A stretch of 64,000 nucleotides of DNA from the NCBI GenBank assembly GCA_023416275.1, contig JAEZIB010000111.1, positions 1-64,000 of the forward strand, written 5' to 3'. Origin of the DNA: Bacillota bacterium. GTDB lineage: Bacteria > Bacillota > Clostridia > Acetivibrionales > DSM-1351. The notes under the pieces were generated by a model. It was not told the DNA's origin. It searched no databases and saw only the letters and a program-made list of their open reading frames with translations. The position numbers and the translations under genes were made by a program. The first letter of the stretch is position 1, and the number at the start of each line of letters is the position of its first letter. Below, one piece after another: positions 1 through 8,362 of this stretch.

Positions 1-330
1 CACCATCAGGACCAGTAGCACCCGCAGGACCAGTAGCACCAGCAGGCCCAGTAGCTCCAGCAGGTCCAGTAGCACCAGCAGGGCCTGTAGCACCAGCAGG
101 GCCAGTCGGGCCAGTTAAACCAGGACAACAAGGGCCAGTCGGGCCAACAGGACCGGTAGCACCAGTTGGACCAACAGGACCAGTAGCACCGGTTGGGCCA
201 GCAGGGCCAGTAGCACCAGTTGGACCAGTAGGGCCAGTAGGGCCGCCAGTTGAACCAGTAGGACCGGTTGGACCAGTAGGACCAGTAGGACCAGTAGGAC
301 CAGTAGGACCAGTAGGACTAATAGGACCTT
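1..330 (-). repeat. Collagen-type Gly-X-Y coding repeat tract
   Basis: The DNA is built from degenerate 9-base units (GGACCAGTA and variants on the plus strand) in register with the minus-strand collagen-like gene. The homogeneous stretch at about 250-320 is almost perfect, suggesting recent slippage expansion. Repeat number is likely to vary between strains. Confidence 0.9.
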
Positions 331-784
331 CTAAAATGGATACGTCATCTACTAGAACGTCAGCACCACCAGCTAATGTGTTTTTGCTAATGGATAAAAT
401 AGCAAAGTCTGTCCCGACGGGAGCTGGAAGTGAAGTGCCAACAGCCTTAAACCAGACACCTCCGATTACATTAGGAAGACTGCCTTCGGAAATACTTATT
501 ACAAGACCTGTTCCAAGAAAATTAAATGAATCATCAAAATATGAGAGAACAATAGACACTATAGGATTGGGTGATGCTCCTATTTTAGCCAGATATGCAC
601 TAACTTCTACAGGTTGGCTGAAGTCTCCGTAAACAGTTTGATATATAACAGAAGTTCCATCCTGCAATTGTGCAGAATAAGTTCCTGTGTGGCTGAATAA
701 AGATGTTATGGTTGCTTCAACCGCGCCCCACGGAGGAAAGGTTCCGGTTTCAAAACCACCATTTACTATAAGTTCAATAGCCAT
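1..784 (-). CDS. Collagen-like surface protein, N-terminal part (cut by window edge)
   Basis: An open frame runs from an ATG at 784 to the window edge without a stop. A GGAGGTG ribosome binding site lies about 8 bases upstream of the start. The first ~150 residues form a non-repetitive domain beginning MAIELIVNGGFETGTFPPWG, which resembles the N-terminal module found on some Firmicute triple-helix repeat proteins (NTTRR-F1 type, from memory). From about residue 152 it becomes Gly-X-Y repeats, mostly GPT, GAT and GPA, interrupted once by a Cys-Cys pair near position 130 (GPCCPG). Proteins of this type (for example BclA of Bacillus and Clostridioides) are glycosylated filaments on spore surfaces. 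The divergent glycosyltransferase genes next door fit that role, which is inference. The C-terminus is outside the window. Confidence 0.85.
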   Translation of the reverse strand, partial: MAIELIVNGGFETGTFPPWGAVEATITSLFSHTGTYSAQLQDGTSVIYQTVYGDFSQPVEVSAYLAKIGASPNPIVSIVLSYFDDSFNFLGTGLVISISEGSLPNVIGGVWFKAVGTSLPAPVGTDFAILSISKNTLAGGADVLVDDVSILEGPISPTGPTGPTGPTGPTGPTGPTGSTGGPTGPTGPTGATGPAGPTGATGPVGPTGATGPVGPTGPCCPGLTGPTGPAGATGPAGATGPAGATGPAGATGPAGATGPDG

Positions 785-1186
785 ATTTGTATTCACCTCC
801 TTAATTATTTGTAAAGAGCATACTGATAGAACTAATATAAAGTATGCTATATAGACAATATATGTTCAGAATTCTATTTTGCTACTTATGTTAATTAACG
901 CTATTAAGTTGTTATTTAGTAGTAAAAATTCAAATAAATAATATGCTGCGTTCTTAGTATATTTACAAATCATATAAAATCAAAAAATACTGTCATAGTT
1001 TATATATGGTAGTTAAATTGATGAAATGTGTCATTATTGGCTTAACAAGCATATATATATAAGTAAAACCAATTTAAAATAGATACTGATAAAACTTAAA
1101 ATTGCTACATCAGAACCTGTATTTAGGCATGTTAACTATGGTTCAGGACTTGATTATAGGGAGTAACAAGATAAGGGAACTAATCT
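785..1186. other. Divergent intergenic region, no gene seen
   Basis: This AT-rich stretch separates the collagen-like gene from the glycosyltransferase genes and must carry promoters for both. I see no ORF and no clear promoter. A MITE-like repeat follows at its right end. Confidence 0.5.
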
Positions 1187-1295
1187 ACTTAACTTTTTCT
1201 AGTTGAAAATTTGAAGTGTGGGGCTTATTAATTAAAATTGACAGCAAACCGTTGATAATATTGAGCATGGATATACTTTTTATGCGGGAAAGTTG
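1187..1295. repeat. MITE-like repeat, CTCAACTTTC family, copy 1
   Basis: The left end reads ACTTAACTTTTTC and the right end GGGAAAGTTGAGTAA. These are imperfect inverted repeats matching the ends of copies at 5721, 9235, 39048 and 47975. The interior includes CCGTTGATAATATTGAG, similar to the CCATTGATAA core of the other copies. Confidence 0.55.
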
Positions 1296-1367
1296 AGTAA
1301 AATAACTAATAAAGGGGGCCTGAGTCCATGTTGGTATTTTAGTAGAGCTTTAGACTAAATACAGTAC

Positions 1368-3320
1368 ATGGAAATAATAATGGGTGAGGTAAATATAACT
1401 AACGAAAGAAAGAAAATAGTTTTTTTTTCTAAAGGCGATGATAACTTTATAATAGATATTATTGAAAGTTTATCAATTCAATATGAAACTATGAAAGTTA
1501 TAATTAAAGTACCAACTGACATGAAGCTGATAGACAAGTGGGTAGAGTGGGCTAACATTTGTTGGTTTGAATGGTGCGATGAGCTTTTGATATATGCAAG
1601 CAAGCTGGAGATAGCAAAGCAGAAGAAAATCATATGTAGATTGCATAGCTATGAAGCTTTTACATATTACCCGAATCAGGTTAATTGGGATTGTGTTGAT
1701 AAGCTTATATTTGTATCAGAAGATATCTGCAAATATGTCATAGAACATTCCAAAGTAAATAAAGAAAATACAATTGTGATACCAAATGGTGTTGATATGA
1801 GTAAGTGGTCCTTTAAACAGAGAAACCCTGGTTTTAACGTAGCTTATGTAGGATATATAAATCATAAAAAGGGGCCTATGCTTCTGTTGCACACTATTAA
1901 GGCAATTTACAATCAGGATAGCCGTTATAAATTTTATATAGCAGGACAATTTCAAGACCCAAGATACTCGCTGTACTTCAAGCATATGGTTAAGGAATTT
2001 GGTCTTGAGAATAATTTTTTCTTTGAAGGCTGGCAGCAGAATCTTGACAAATGGCTGGAGGATAAGAATTACATACTGTGTACTAGCGTATTGGAGTCCC
2101 AGAATATGAGTGTAATGCAGGCAATGGCAAAGGGTATAAAGCCTGTAGTCCACAACTTTGTGGGTGCAAAAGGCATCTATCTTAATAAATATTTATGGAA
2201 TACAATTGATGAGGCTGTCTGCAATATTACCGAAGAGCCTTATAACTCAGATGAATACAGGAGTTTTATTGATATTAATTATTCTCTTGAAAAGCAGATT
2301 AATACTATCGATAAAATGCTTAATGAATTGATTATGAAGGATAAAGAGAATATTAGTTTTGACTATATAGAATATTGGAATAATAGATTGAATTTAAATT
2401 TTAATATTGAAGGTGTAGGGTATATTGGGCTTGGAGAAATATATAATAAATTATTATACCAGAGCAGGATAGATTTATTGGACGGCATTTTAAACAAGGC
2501 ATTTAATGAAACTAGTAATATAAGAGTTTTAGAACTAGGCCCTGGGATAGGAATATTTACCGAGTACTTTTATAGAAGAGGTGTTCAACTATATGAAGCC
2601 ATAGATATTTCATCAAAATCGGTAAGTGAATTACAGAGTAGTTATCCTAAATATCAATTCAAACATGGAGATATTTGTGAAGATAGTTATTATGAAGGTG
2701 AATATGACCTGATATATAGTGCGGACGTATTGCTTCATATTACAAACGAAAATCAATATGCAAAAGCAATAAGCAATATTTCAAGACATCTAAGTGCCAA
2801 TGGTATTTGTATATTACTTGATCCAATCAGCATAATCAATACAAAGAGCCTATCTCCCCATGTAGTAATTCGCGATAAAGAATATGTAGAAAAAGTAATG
2901 CTAGACAATAAACTTGTATTAGTTGATATGCAGCCTGTGGTATTTTTTATGAACTTTCCTTTTGATAGGGAACTGCTTGGTAGCAAGTCAAACAATGCAC
3001 TTTATTTGTTTAATTTAATTCATAGTATATTTGCGGATACTTCTATTAGTAAAGAAAATAAGCAAATTATAGGTGAGTATTTACTTAATAGGGATAGACA
3101 ACTGCTATATAATAAAAATTTTGGATTATCTGAAAAGCTTCTTATTGTACAAAAAGCAGAATCTAACAGGAATATTAACTTTGACCTAAGAGAAATATTA
3201 AATATAGACAATATAAATAGCAGTCTAAACGCAATTACTCTAGCAATATCTAATAATAAAATAGAACAATATAGCCCATTCAATAAAGTCGTTGAACTTT
3301 TGGACTCCTTAGAGGATTAA
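1368..3320 (+). CDS. Bifunctional GT-B glycosyltransferase / SAM-dependent methyltransferase
   Basis: This 650-residue protein joins two enzyme domains. Residues ~15-330 look like a GT4-type GT-B glycosyltransferase: VIPNGVDMSKW, then a new Rossmann half starting VAYVGYINHKKGP, and an acceptor-side SVLESQNMSVMQAMAKG segment in the position of the usual E-x7-E donor motif. Residues ~345-560 carry a class I methyltransferase with the SAM loop VLELGPGIGIFTEYF and an acidic YDLIYSADVLLHI segment. The last ~90 residues are unassigned. No transmembrane segment is visible, so it is probably cytosolic. It begins a run of glycan genes and is divergent from the collagen-like gene, so glycosylation of that protein is a reasonable guess. 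The start is uncertain: ATG 1368 lacks a good ribosome binding site and ATG 1380 is an alternative. Confidence 0.8.
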   Translation: MEIIMGEVNITNERKKIVFFSKGDDNFIIDIIESLSIQYETMKVIIKVPTDMKLIDKWVEWANICWFEWCDELLIYASKLEIAKQKKIICRLHSYEAFTYYPNQVNWDCVDKLIFVSEDICKYVIEHSKVNKENTIVIPNGVDMSKWSFKQRNPGFNVAYVGYINHKKGPMLLLHTIKAIYNQDSRYKFYIAGQFQDPRYSLYFKHMVKEFGLENNFFFEGWQQNLDKWLEDKNYILCTSVLESQNMSVMQAMAKGIKPVVHNFVGAKGIYLNKYLWNTIDEAVCNITEEPYNSDEYRSFIDINYSLEKQINTIDKMLNELIMKDKENISFDYIEYWNNRLNLNFNIEGVGYIGLGEIYNKLLYQSRIDLLDGILNKAFNETSNIRVLELGPGIGIFTEYFYRRGVQLYEAIDISSKSVSELQSSYPKYQFKHGDICEDSYYEGEYDLIYSADVLLHITNENQYAKAISNISRHLSANGICILLDPISIINTKSLSPHVVIRDKEYVEKVMLDNKLVLVDMQPVVFFMNFPFDRELLGSKSNNALYLFNLIHSIFADTSISKENKQIIGEYLLNRDRQLLYNKNFGLSEKLLIVQKAESNRNINFDLREILNIDNINSSLNAITLAISNNKIEQYSPFNKVVELLDSLED

Positions 3321-3340
3321 GAAATGGGAATAAACCATTT

Positions 3341-3392
3341 ATAAGTCTTCTGCACTGATAGAATTTTTATGTGTGAAAGTTGATTTATTAGG
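3341..3392. repeat. MITE-like repeat end, CTCAACTTTC family (solo right end)
   Basis: The text TGCACTGATAGAATTTTTATG followed by TGTGAAAGTTGAT matches one terminal segment of the longer copies at 5721 and 9235, in reverse complement of their left ends. No partner end was found, so it may be a truncated copy. Confidence 0.4.
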
Positions 3393-3414
3393 TTTTGTGA
3401 GCGGTATGGGTGAA

Positions 3415-3575
3415 ATGGAGGTTAGCTTGAAAAATGCGAAGTTTACATTTCGTGCATTCATCGTTCTCTTCGCATATCAAAAAGCTGCAAGCAGCTTTTT
3501 GTGAAGTTGAGCAATATTTTGTACGAACATGGTGCGTTTTCGAGCCACAAAGACCACAAGTGGGTTTTGATAGTG
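3415..3575 (+). repeat. Two-hairpin repeat element (copy near the GT2 gene)
   Basis: It starts with a GGAGGTTAGCTTGAAAAA-like leader. Then comes a hairpin with stem ATGCGAAG (3434) and CTTCGCAT (3478) around a ~36-base loop, followed by a short terminator-like hairpin AAAAGCTGC-aa-GCAGCTTTT (3489-3511). A weaker second module, with GTACGAACATGGTGC and TTTTCGAGC, continues to ~3575. The same modules occur at 62382-62620, and single modules at 32055 and 48041. Confidence 0.65.
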
Positions 3576-3607
3576 TGTATGAAATATATAGTGGGGAGGG
3601 AAGTTTT

Positions 3608-4621
3608 TTGTGTATACCACTGGTTACTATCGGGATTGTTAATTACAATTGCTTAAAATTCTTAGAGAAAAGTGTTGAAGCATATCTGAACCAGTCATAT
3701 GAAAATATAGAAATTATAATTGTGGACGACTGTTCAACAGATGGTTCAGTAAATAAAATGAAGGAATTAGAGCACTGTCACAAAAACATAAGCTGCATTT
3801 ATCATGAGAAAAACAGTGGTGGACCTTCACTGGCTATTCAGGAAATAATTCAACAGGCGAGAGGTAAGTATTTTCAGTGGATTGCATCTGACGATTATGC
3901 GGATATAAACGCCATTCAAAAATTTGTAGATTATTTAGAACAAACCAACAAAGATTATGTCTATTGTAATTTTAAGGTCATTGATGAAAATAATAATGTT
4001 TGCTCATATTGGAATTATACGCTACCTACACTTAACGATATGGTCTATAGGATATTTACAAATTGTTCTGGAGTAATTCCAATGAATGGCTTATATAGAC
4101 TTGAGTTTTTCAGAAAAAAAGATATTACTTGGGGTGTATACAGGGATAATGAGTATTCTTGCGATACAATCAACTCACTTAACTTCATTAAAAATGGTAT
4201 GGATTATGGCATGATAAATGAAGGCTTGATTTACTATAGACTGCATCAAAATAACTATTCACATAATATTGAGCAAAGAATTAAAACTTCTTTTATTGTA
4301 TATGACTACATTATTAAAAATTTTAATGAAGAGATATATTTACCTGCTATAGAGTGGAACAGCTCTGAAAATAGAGAACAGCTGAAAAACTATGTTATTG
4401 CTTCCTTCTTCTATAAAAAGATAACAGATTTTTTAAAATTAGAGGCCTTACCAAATCATATAAAATTCAATATTACTAAAGAAAAGCTAAAGGAATACTT
4501 ACGTGTTGCCATAGATGAAGGAAGTATATATATTCATCAGGGGTTGGCTCAAGGAGATACCTTACGAAAGGAATTAGTGGATCTGGGAAAAAAGTACAAT
4601 AATCTTTTAATAGAATTGTGA
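3608..4621 (+). CDS. GT2-family glycosyltransferase (GT-A fold)
   Basis: The enzyme probably transfers a sugar from a nucleotide donor onto a surface glycan. It begins with the hallmark VTIGIVNYNC, followed by IEIIIVDDCSTDGS and the metal-binding-type segment WIASDDYAD. I place the start at TTG 3608 (337 residues). A GGGGAGGG ribosome binding site sits 7 bases upstream, and the family's usual N-terminus (PLVTIGIVNYN) begins immediately after. A longer frame back to ATG 3434 exists, but its first 58 codons are simply a translated intergenic repeat element and resemble no GT2 sequence. The stop overlaps the next gene's possible GTG start (GTGA), consistent with an operon. Confidence 0.85.
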   Translation: MCIPLVTIGIVNYNCLKFLEKSVEAYLNQSYENIEIIIVDDCSTDGSVNKMKELEHCHKNISCIYHEKNSGGPSLAIQEIIQQARGKYFQWIASDDYADINAIQKFVDYLEQTNKDYVYCNFKVIDENNNVCSYWNYTLPTLNDMVYRIFTNCSGVIPMNGLYRLEFFRKKDITWGVYRDNEYSCDTINSLNFIKNGMDYGMINEGLIYYRLHQNNYSHNIEQRIKTSFIVYDYIIKNFNEEIYLPAIEWNSSENREQLKNYVIASFFYKKITDFLKLEALPNHIKFNITKEKLKEYLRVAIDEGSIYIHQGLAQGDTLRKELVDLGKKYNNLLIEL

Positions 4622-4635
4622 AGGGAATATCAGAT

Positions 4636-5712
4636 ATGGTGAAAGAGATTTTTGAAATGTGCAAGGATGAAAAAGATGAAAAATATAACAATATTATTTC
4701 CTCTCTACAAGGCAGAAATATTGTATTGTATGGTGCTGGAGGTATAGGATTTATAACAAGCAATATTCTAAAGGAGAAGGCTTGTAATATTTGTAACTTT
4801 ATTGATGATGATAAAGCTAAACAGGGAACATATGTCAATGGGGTTAAGGTTGTTGTCCTTGAAGACGTAAGCTTAGATACAGATGCTATTATACTGATAT
4901 GTCTGCCAAATCCTATGGAAGTTTATAATAAACTCATATGTCTGGGATATAAAGAGGTTAAATACTATCCTGTAATGATGAGTGAAAAGGGCTTTTATGA
5001 TGTGTCCCAACTTATAGAAAACCAAAATAAAATTGAGAGTGTATTTAATATGTTAACAGATGACTTATCAAAATTAGTGTTTAGTAATATTTTAAGACAC
5101 AGGATTACTATGGATTTTACATATTTAAATAGCATTGTAAGTGAAAAACAGTATTTCCCTTCTGATATATTCACCTTAAATGATGCAGAGTGTTTTGTGG
5201 ATGGAGGAGCGTATAACGGTGAAACAATAGATGCTTTTATTGTCGAGACTAATAATAAATTTAGATATATATATGCTTTTGAACCTGATTTACAAAATTA
5301 TAATAATATAAAAGAAAGTATTAAAAACCTAGATTATGACCTTCTTAAAGTAGTTAATGCTGGTCTTTATTCTAAAACGGGAAGGATAGGCTTTAATAGC
5401 CATGGCAATAGTGCTTCTTTTATTTGTGAGACAGGTAAGGATACTATTTCACTAGTAAAGCTTGATGAAGTTGTTGACGAAAATAAGCCAACATATATAA
5501 AGTTGGACATCGAAGGTGCTGAAGAAGAAGCACTCTATGGAATGAAAGACACTATTACAAATTATCATCCAAAACTAGCCATTTCAATTTATCATAAAGC
5601 TTCTGACTTATGGGAGCTGCCTTTAGTTATCCTCAAGCTATCTGCTTCATATAAAATTTATATAAGACATTATTCAAATGGTCTGCATGAAACAGTTTGC
5701 TACGCTATATAA
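4636..5712 (+). CDS. FkbM-family methyltransferase with N-terminal nucleotide-binding domain
   Basis: The C-terminal half (from ~residue 175) carries FkbM-type SAM methyltransferase motifs: CFVDGGAYNGETIDAF, YAFEPDLQN and YIKLDIEGAEEEAL. FkbM enzymes O-methylate sugars and natural products. The N-terminal ~120 residues contain a Rossmann-like IVLYGAGGIG motif and CNFIDDD, as in the sugar-acyltransferase-associated PglD/NeuD N-terminal fold. This two-domain form is common in surface-glycan loci. ATG 4636 follows AAGGGA at a suitable distance; GTG 4618, overlapping the upstream stop, is an alternative. The acceptor is unknown, but context suggests a sugar on the glycan made by this locus. Confidence 0.8.
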   Translation: MVKEIFEMCKDEKDEKYNNIISSLQGRNIVLYGAGGIGFITSNILKEKACNICNFIDDDKAKQGTYVNGVKVVVLEDVSLDTDAIILICLPNPMEVYNKLICLGYKEVKYYPVMMSEKGFYDVSQLIENQNKIESVFNMLTDDLSKLVFSNILRHRITMDFTYLNSIVSEKQYFPSDIFTLNDAECFVDGGAYNGETIDAFIVETNNKFRYIYAFEPDLQNYNNIKESIKNLDYDLLKVVNAGLYSKTGRIGFNSHGNSASFICETGKDTISLVKLDEVVDENKPTYIKLDIEGAEEEALYGMKDTITNYHPKLAISIYHKASDLWELPLVILKLSASYKIYIRHYSNGLHETVCYAI

Positions 5713-5720
5713 ATAAATAT

Positions 5721-6010
5721 ATCAACTTTTGCACATAAAAATTTATTGGTGCAGTAGAATCATCAATGGTTTGTTTCCAAAATAATTGCTAGAATTAGTA
5801 ATGATTCATCGAAGTGTTTTTGCTGTCGCACACATTCACCCTCCATGGTTCATAGTGTGCTAAAACCGACATCATGTCAGTTTTTCAGCAAAAAAACTTC
5901 ATCTCATCAACTAATTCATGCAATTATTTCTAACTCAACTTTCCATTGATAATGCTACCACACCTCATATTACTAGACTTTAAGCAGTATATTCAACTGC
6001 GAAAGTTGAT
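5721..6010. repeat. MITE-like repeat, CTCAACTTTC family, long copy (~290 bp)
   Basis: The ends are ATCAACTTTTGCA and TGCGAAAGTTGAT, an inverted repeat. Inside are the shared core TCAATGGTTTGTT, a hairpin around CCATGG (5835-5865), GACATCATGTCAG, and the right arm TGCTACCACACC...GGCTTTAAGCAGTATA-like sequence. The interior is shared over roughly 150 bp with the copy at 47975-48297. Confidence 0.75.
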
Positions 6011-6088
6011 TAAATATAAAGAAATATTGTTTTCAAGAGACTTTCATCACTATTTGAGGCGCTGTATATCAGCGAGATGGGAGATTGT

Positions 6089-7102
6089 ATGTTTACTGGG
6101 AAAACGCTTCTCATCACAGGGGGTACTGGTTCCTTTGGAAATGCTGTTCTTAATAGGTTTATCAATACCGACATTAAAGAAATACGGGTGTTTAGCAGGG
6201 ATGAGAAAAAGCAAGATGACATGCGCCGTGAACTGAATGATGATAAGGTTAAATTCCACATCGGAGATGTTAGAGATTATAGCTCTTTATACAAAACTTT
6301 AAAGGGTGTGGACTATGTTTTTCATGCAGCTGCGTTAAAACAGGTGCCTTCTTGTGAATTTTATCCAATGGAAGCCATTAAAACCAATATATTAGGAACT
6401 GAAAATCTCTTAAATGCAGCAATAGAAAACAAGGTAAATAAGGTAATAGTTTTAAGCACTGATAAAGCTGTTTATCCAATTAATGCAATGGGAATGTCAA
6501 AAGCTATGCTGGAGAAGGTCATGGTTGCTACCTCAAGAAATGTAAATGGTGATGAAACTGTTTTATGTGGAACAAGATATGGCAATGTTATGGCTTCAAG
6601 AGGTTCTGTTATTCCATTATTTACACAACAGATAATAGAGGGTTTACCCATTACTGTAACTGACCCAAATATGACAAGGTTTATGATGTCTTTAGAAAAT
6701 GCAATTGATTTAGTACTATATGCCTTTTTAAATGCAAGGCAAGGTGATATTTTTGTCCAAAAGGCACCAGCTACTACAATACTGGAATTGGCTTCTGCCT
6801 TAAAGGATATTTTTAATGCCAATAATGAAATCAAGATTATAGGCACTCGCCATGGTGAGAAATTATACGAGGCTTTATTGACAAGGGAAGAGATGGCAAT
6901 AGCTGAGGATTTAGGAGATTACTACAGAATTCCAGCCGATAACAGGGAGTTGAATTATGACAAATATATAAGCTGTGGTAAAAGTATCTCTTCTGACTCT
7001 AAGGATTACAATTCTCATAGTACTAGAAGATTAACCTATGAAGAACTAAAAAAATTGCTTCTTAGTCTGGAATATATCCAAAAAAAATTAAAGGAGGGAT
7101 GA
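6089..7102 (+). CDS. UDP-GlcNAc 4,6-dehydratase/epimerase (FnlA/CapE/WbjB type)
   Basis: This extended SDR enzyme begins the conversion of UDP-GlcNAc to a UDP-6-deoxy-L-amino sugar. The NAD-binding loop TGGTGSFGNAVL is at ~residue 9. The catalytic segment reads MGMSKAMLEKV, with Met where ordinary SDRs have Tyr, as is usual in the inverting CapE/FlaA1 group. HAAALKQVPSCE, TRYGNVMASRGSV and TRHGEKLYE are also family landmarks. ATG 6089 is preferred over ATG 6077 because GGGAG lies 5 bases before it and the family starts MF(K/T)GKTLLITGG. The gene is followed by a WecB-like epimerase and an RmlD-like reductase. This trio is the known set for UDP-N-acetyl-L-fucosamine or UDP-N-acetyl-L-quinovosamine. 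Confidence 0.87.
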   Translation: MFTGKTLLITGGTGSFGNAVLNRFINTDIKEIRVFSRDEKKQDDMRRELNDDKVKFHIGDVRDYSSLYKTLKGVDYVFHAAALKQVPSCEFYPMEAIKTNILGTENLLNAAIENKVNKVIVLSTDKAVYPINAMGMSKAMLEKVMVATSRNVNGDETVLCGTRYGNVMASRGSVIPLFTQQIIEGLPITVTDPNMTRFMMSLENAIDLVLYAFLNARQGDIFVQKAPATTILELASALKDIFNANNEIKIIGTRHGEKLYEALLTREEMAIAEDLGDYYRIPADNRELNYDKYISCGKSISSDSKDYNSHSTRRLTYEELKKLLLSLEYIQKKLKEG

Positions 7103-7156
7103 GTCCACGCCTGTAAACATATTCGACTCGAATTAAATGGGGGTATGGATATAAAT

Positions 7157-8362
7157 ATGTTGAAAGTAATGACTATATTAGGAACACGCCCAGAGCTAAT
7201 AAAATTAAGCAGAGTCATTGATAAGCTTGATATATATACAAAACACATACTTGTACATACAGGACAGAATTTTGACTACGAACTCAATGAGATATTTTTT
7301 AAGGAAATGAGAATAAGGCAGCCTCAGTATTATTTAAATTGTGCAGGAAAGACCACAATAGAGACTATTGCTAATGTACTGATTAAAACAGATGAGGTGT
7401 TAGAAGCAGAAAAACCAGATGCAGTTTTGATATATGGAGACACTAATAGCTGCTTGTCTGCCATTGCAGCTAAGCGTAAAAGGATACCAATATTCCACAT
7501 GGAAGCAGGAAATCGCTGCTTTGACCAGAGAGTACCCGAAGAAATAAACCGAAAAATAGTAGATCATTTAAGTGATATCAATATGCCAATATCAGAACAT
7601 GCAAGGAGGTATTTGCTTCAAGAGGGTATTAAGGGTGAGACAATAATAAAAGTCGGGTCATCAATGAAGGAAGTGTTTGACTATTATAAAAGTGACATTA
7701 GTAAGTCGGAAATATTGAATAGCATGCAGCTAAAACCTAGAGACTACTTTGTGATTAGTGCACATAGAGAAGAAAATATCGACTGTGCAGATAATTTTAA
7801 TAATTTAATTGAAACATTAAATGCTATTGCCAATAAATATAAAAAAAGAATTATTGTATCTACACATCCAAGAACCATGAAAAAAGTAATGTTGCTGAAT
7901 AAAGCTGTTTTTGACCCACAAATTGAATGGTTAAAGCCTTTGGGCTTTTTTGATTATATAAAACTTCAGACTAATGCATTTTGTGTAATATCGGATAGTG
8001 GAACCATCACGGAAGAGGCTTCTCTACTAGCTTTCCCAGCTATCACTATAAGAAATGCCCATGAGAGACCTGAAGGCATGGATGAAGGAGTGCTAATCTT
8101 ATCTGGACTAAAAGCAGACAGGGTTTTACAGTCTATTGACATTGTAACTGGACTTAAAGGAAGTGATATTACTACTATAATTCAAAATAATTTATTTGAT
8201 GAAATAGCAAGTCCTGGGCAAGCTTCTGCACAAATACCTGTTTTCAGTGCAGCTTTGGTACACGATTACAATGTTTCTAATGTATCTGATAAGGTTGTAA
8301 GAATAATTATGAGCTATAGAGATTATACCATTCAAACAGTGTGGAGGGGGATGGAGCTGTAA
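7157..8362 (+). CDS. UDP-GlcNAc 2-epimerase-type enzyme (WecB/FnlC/CapG family)
   Basis: It is a GT-B-like non-hydrolysing 2-epimerase. Family marks are VMTILGTRPELIKL at the N-terminus, HTGQNFDYELNEIFF, IYGDTNSC, FHMEAGNRCFDQRVPEEINR and SDSGTITEEA. In the fucosamine pathway this family acts last, inverting C2 of the 6-deoxy-L-talose-type intermediate; the companion genes suggest that role rather than ManNAc formation. ATG 7157 matches the family N-terminus; ATG 7145 is only 1-2 bases from the GGGGG and is less likely. The stop codon directly abuts the next gene. Confidence 0.87.
   Translation: MLKVMTILGTRPELIKLSRVIDKLDIYTKHILVHTGQNFDYELNEIFFKEMRIRQPQYYLNCAGKTTIETIANVLIKTDEVLEAEKPDAVLIYGDTNSCLSAIAAKRKRIPIFHMEAGNRCFDQRVPEEINRKIVDHLSDINMPISEHARRYLLQEGIKGETIIKVGSSMKEVFDYYKSDISKSEILNSMQLKPRDYFVISAHREENIDCADNFNNLIETLNAIANKYKKRIIVSTHPRTMKKVMLLNKAVFDPQIEWLKPLGFFDYIKLQTNAFCVISDSGTITEEASLLAFPAITIRNAHERPEGMDEGVLILSGLKADRVLQSIDIVTGLKGSDITTIIQNNLFDEIASPGQASAQIPVFSAALVHDYNVSNVSDKVVRIIMSYRDYTIQTVWRGMEL

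Noticed and set aside
1..330. Short regular repeats that could be mistaken for a CRISPR array
   Set aside because: The units are 9 bases long without spacers and are in register with Gly-X-Y codons on the minus strand.
336..632. Plus-strand 98-codon frame
   Set aside because: It is antisense to the collagen-like gene, which has a ribosome binding site, a start and the diagnostic repeat; the plus frame has no recognisable domain.
3434..3607. N-terminal 58 codons of the longest GT2 frame
   Set aside because: They are translated intergenic repeat. TTG 3608 has a better ribosome binding site and matches the family start.
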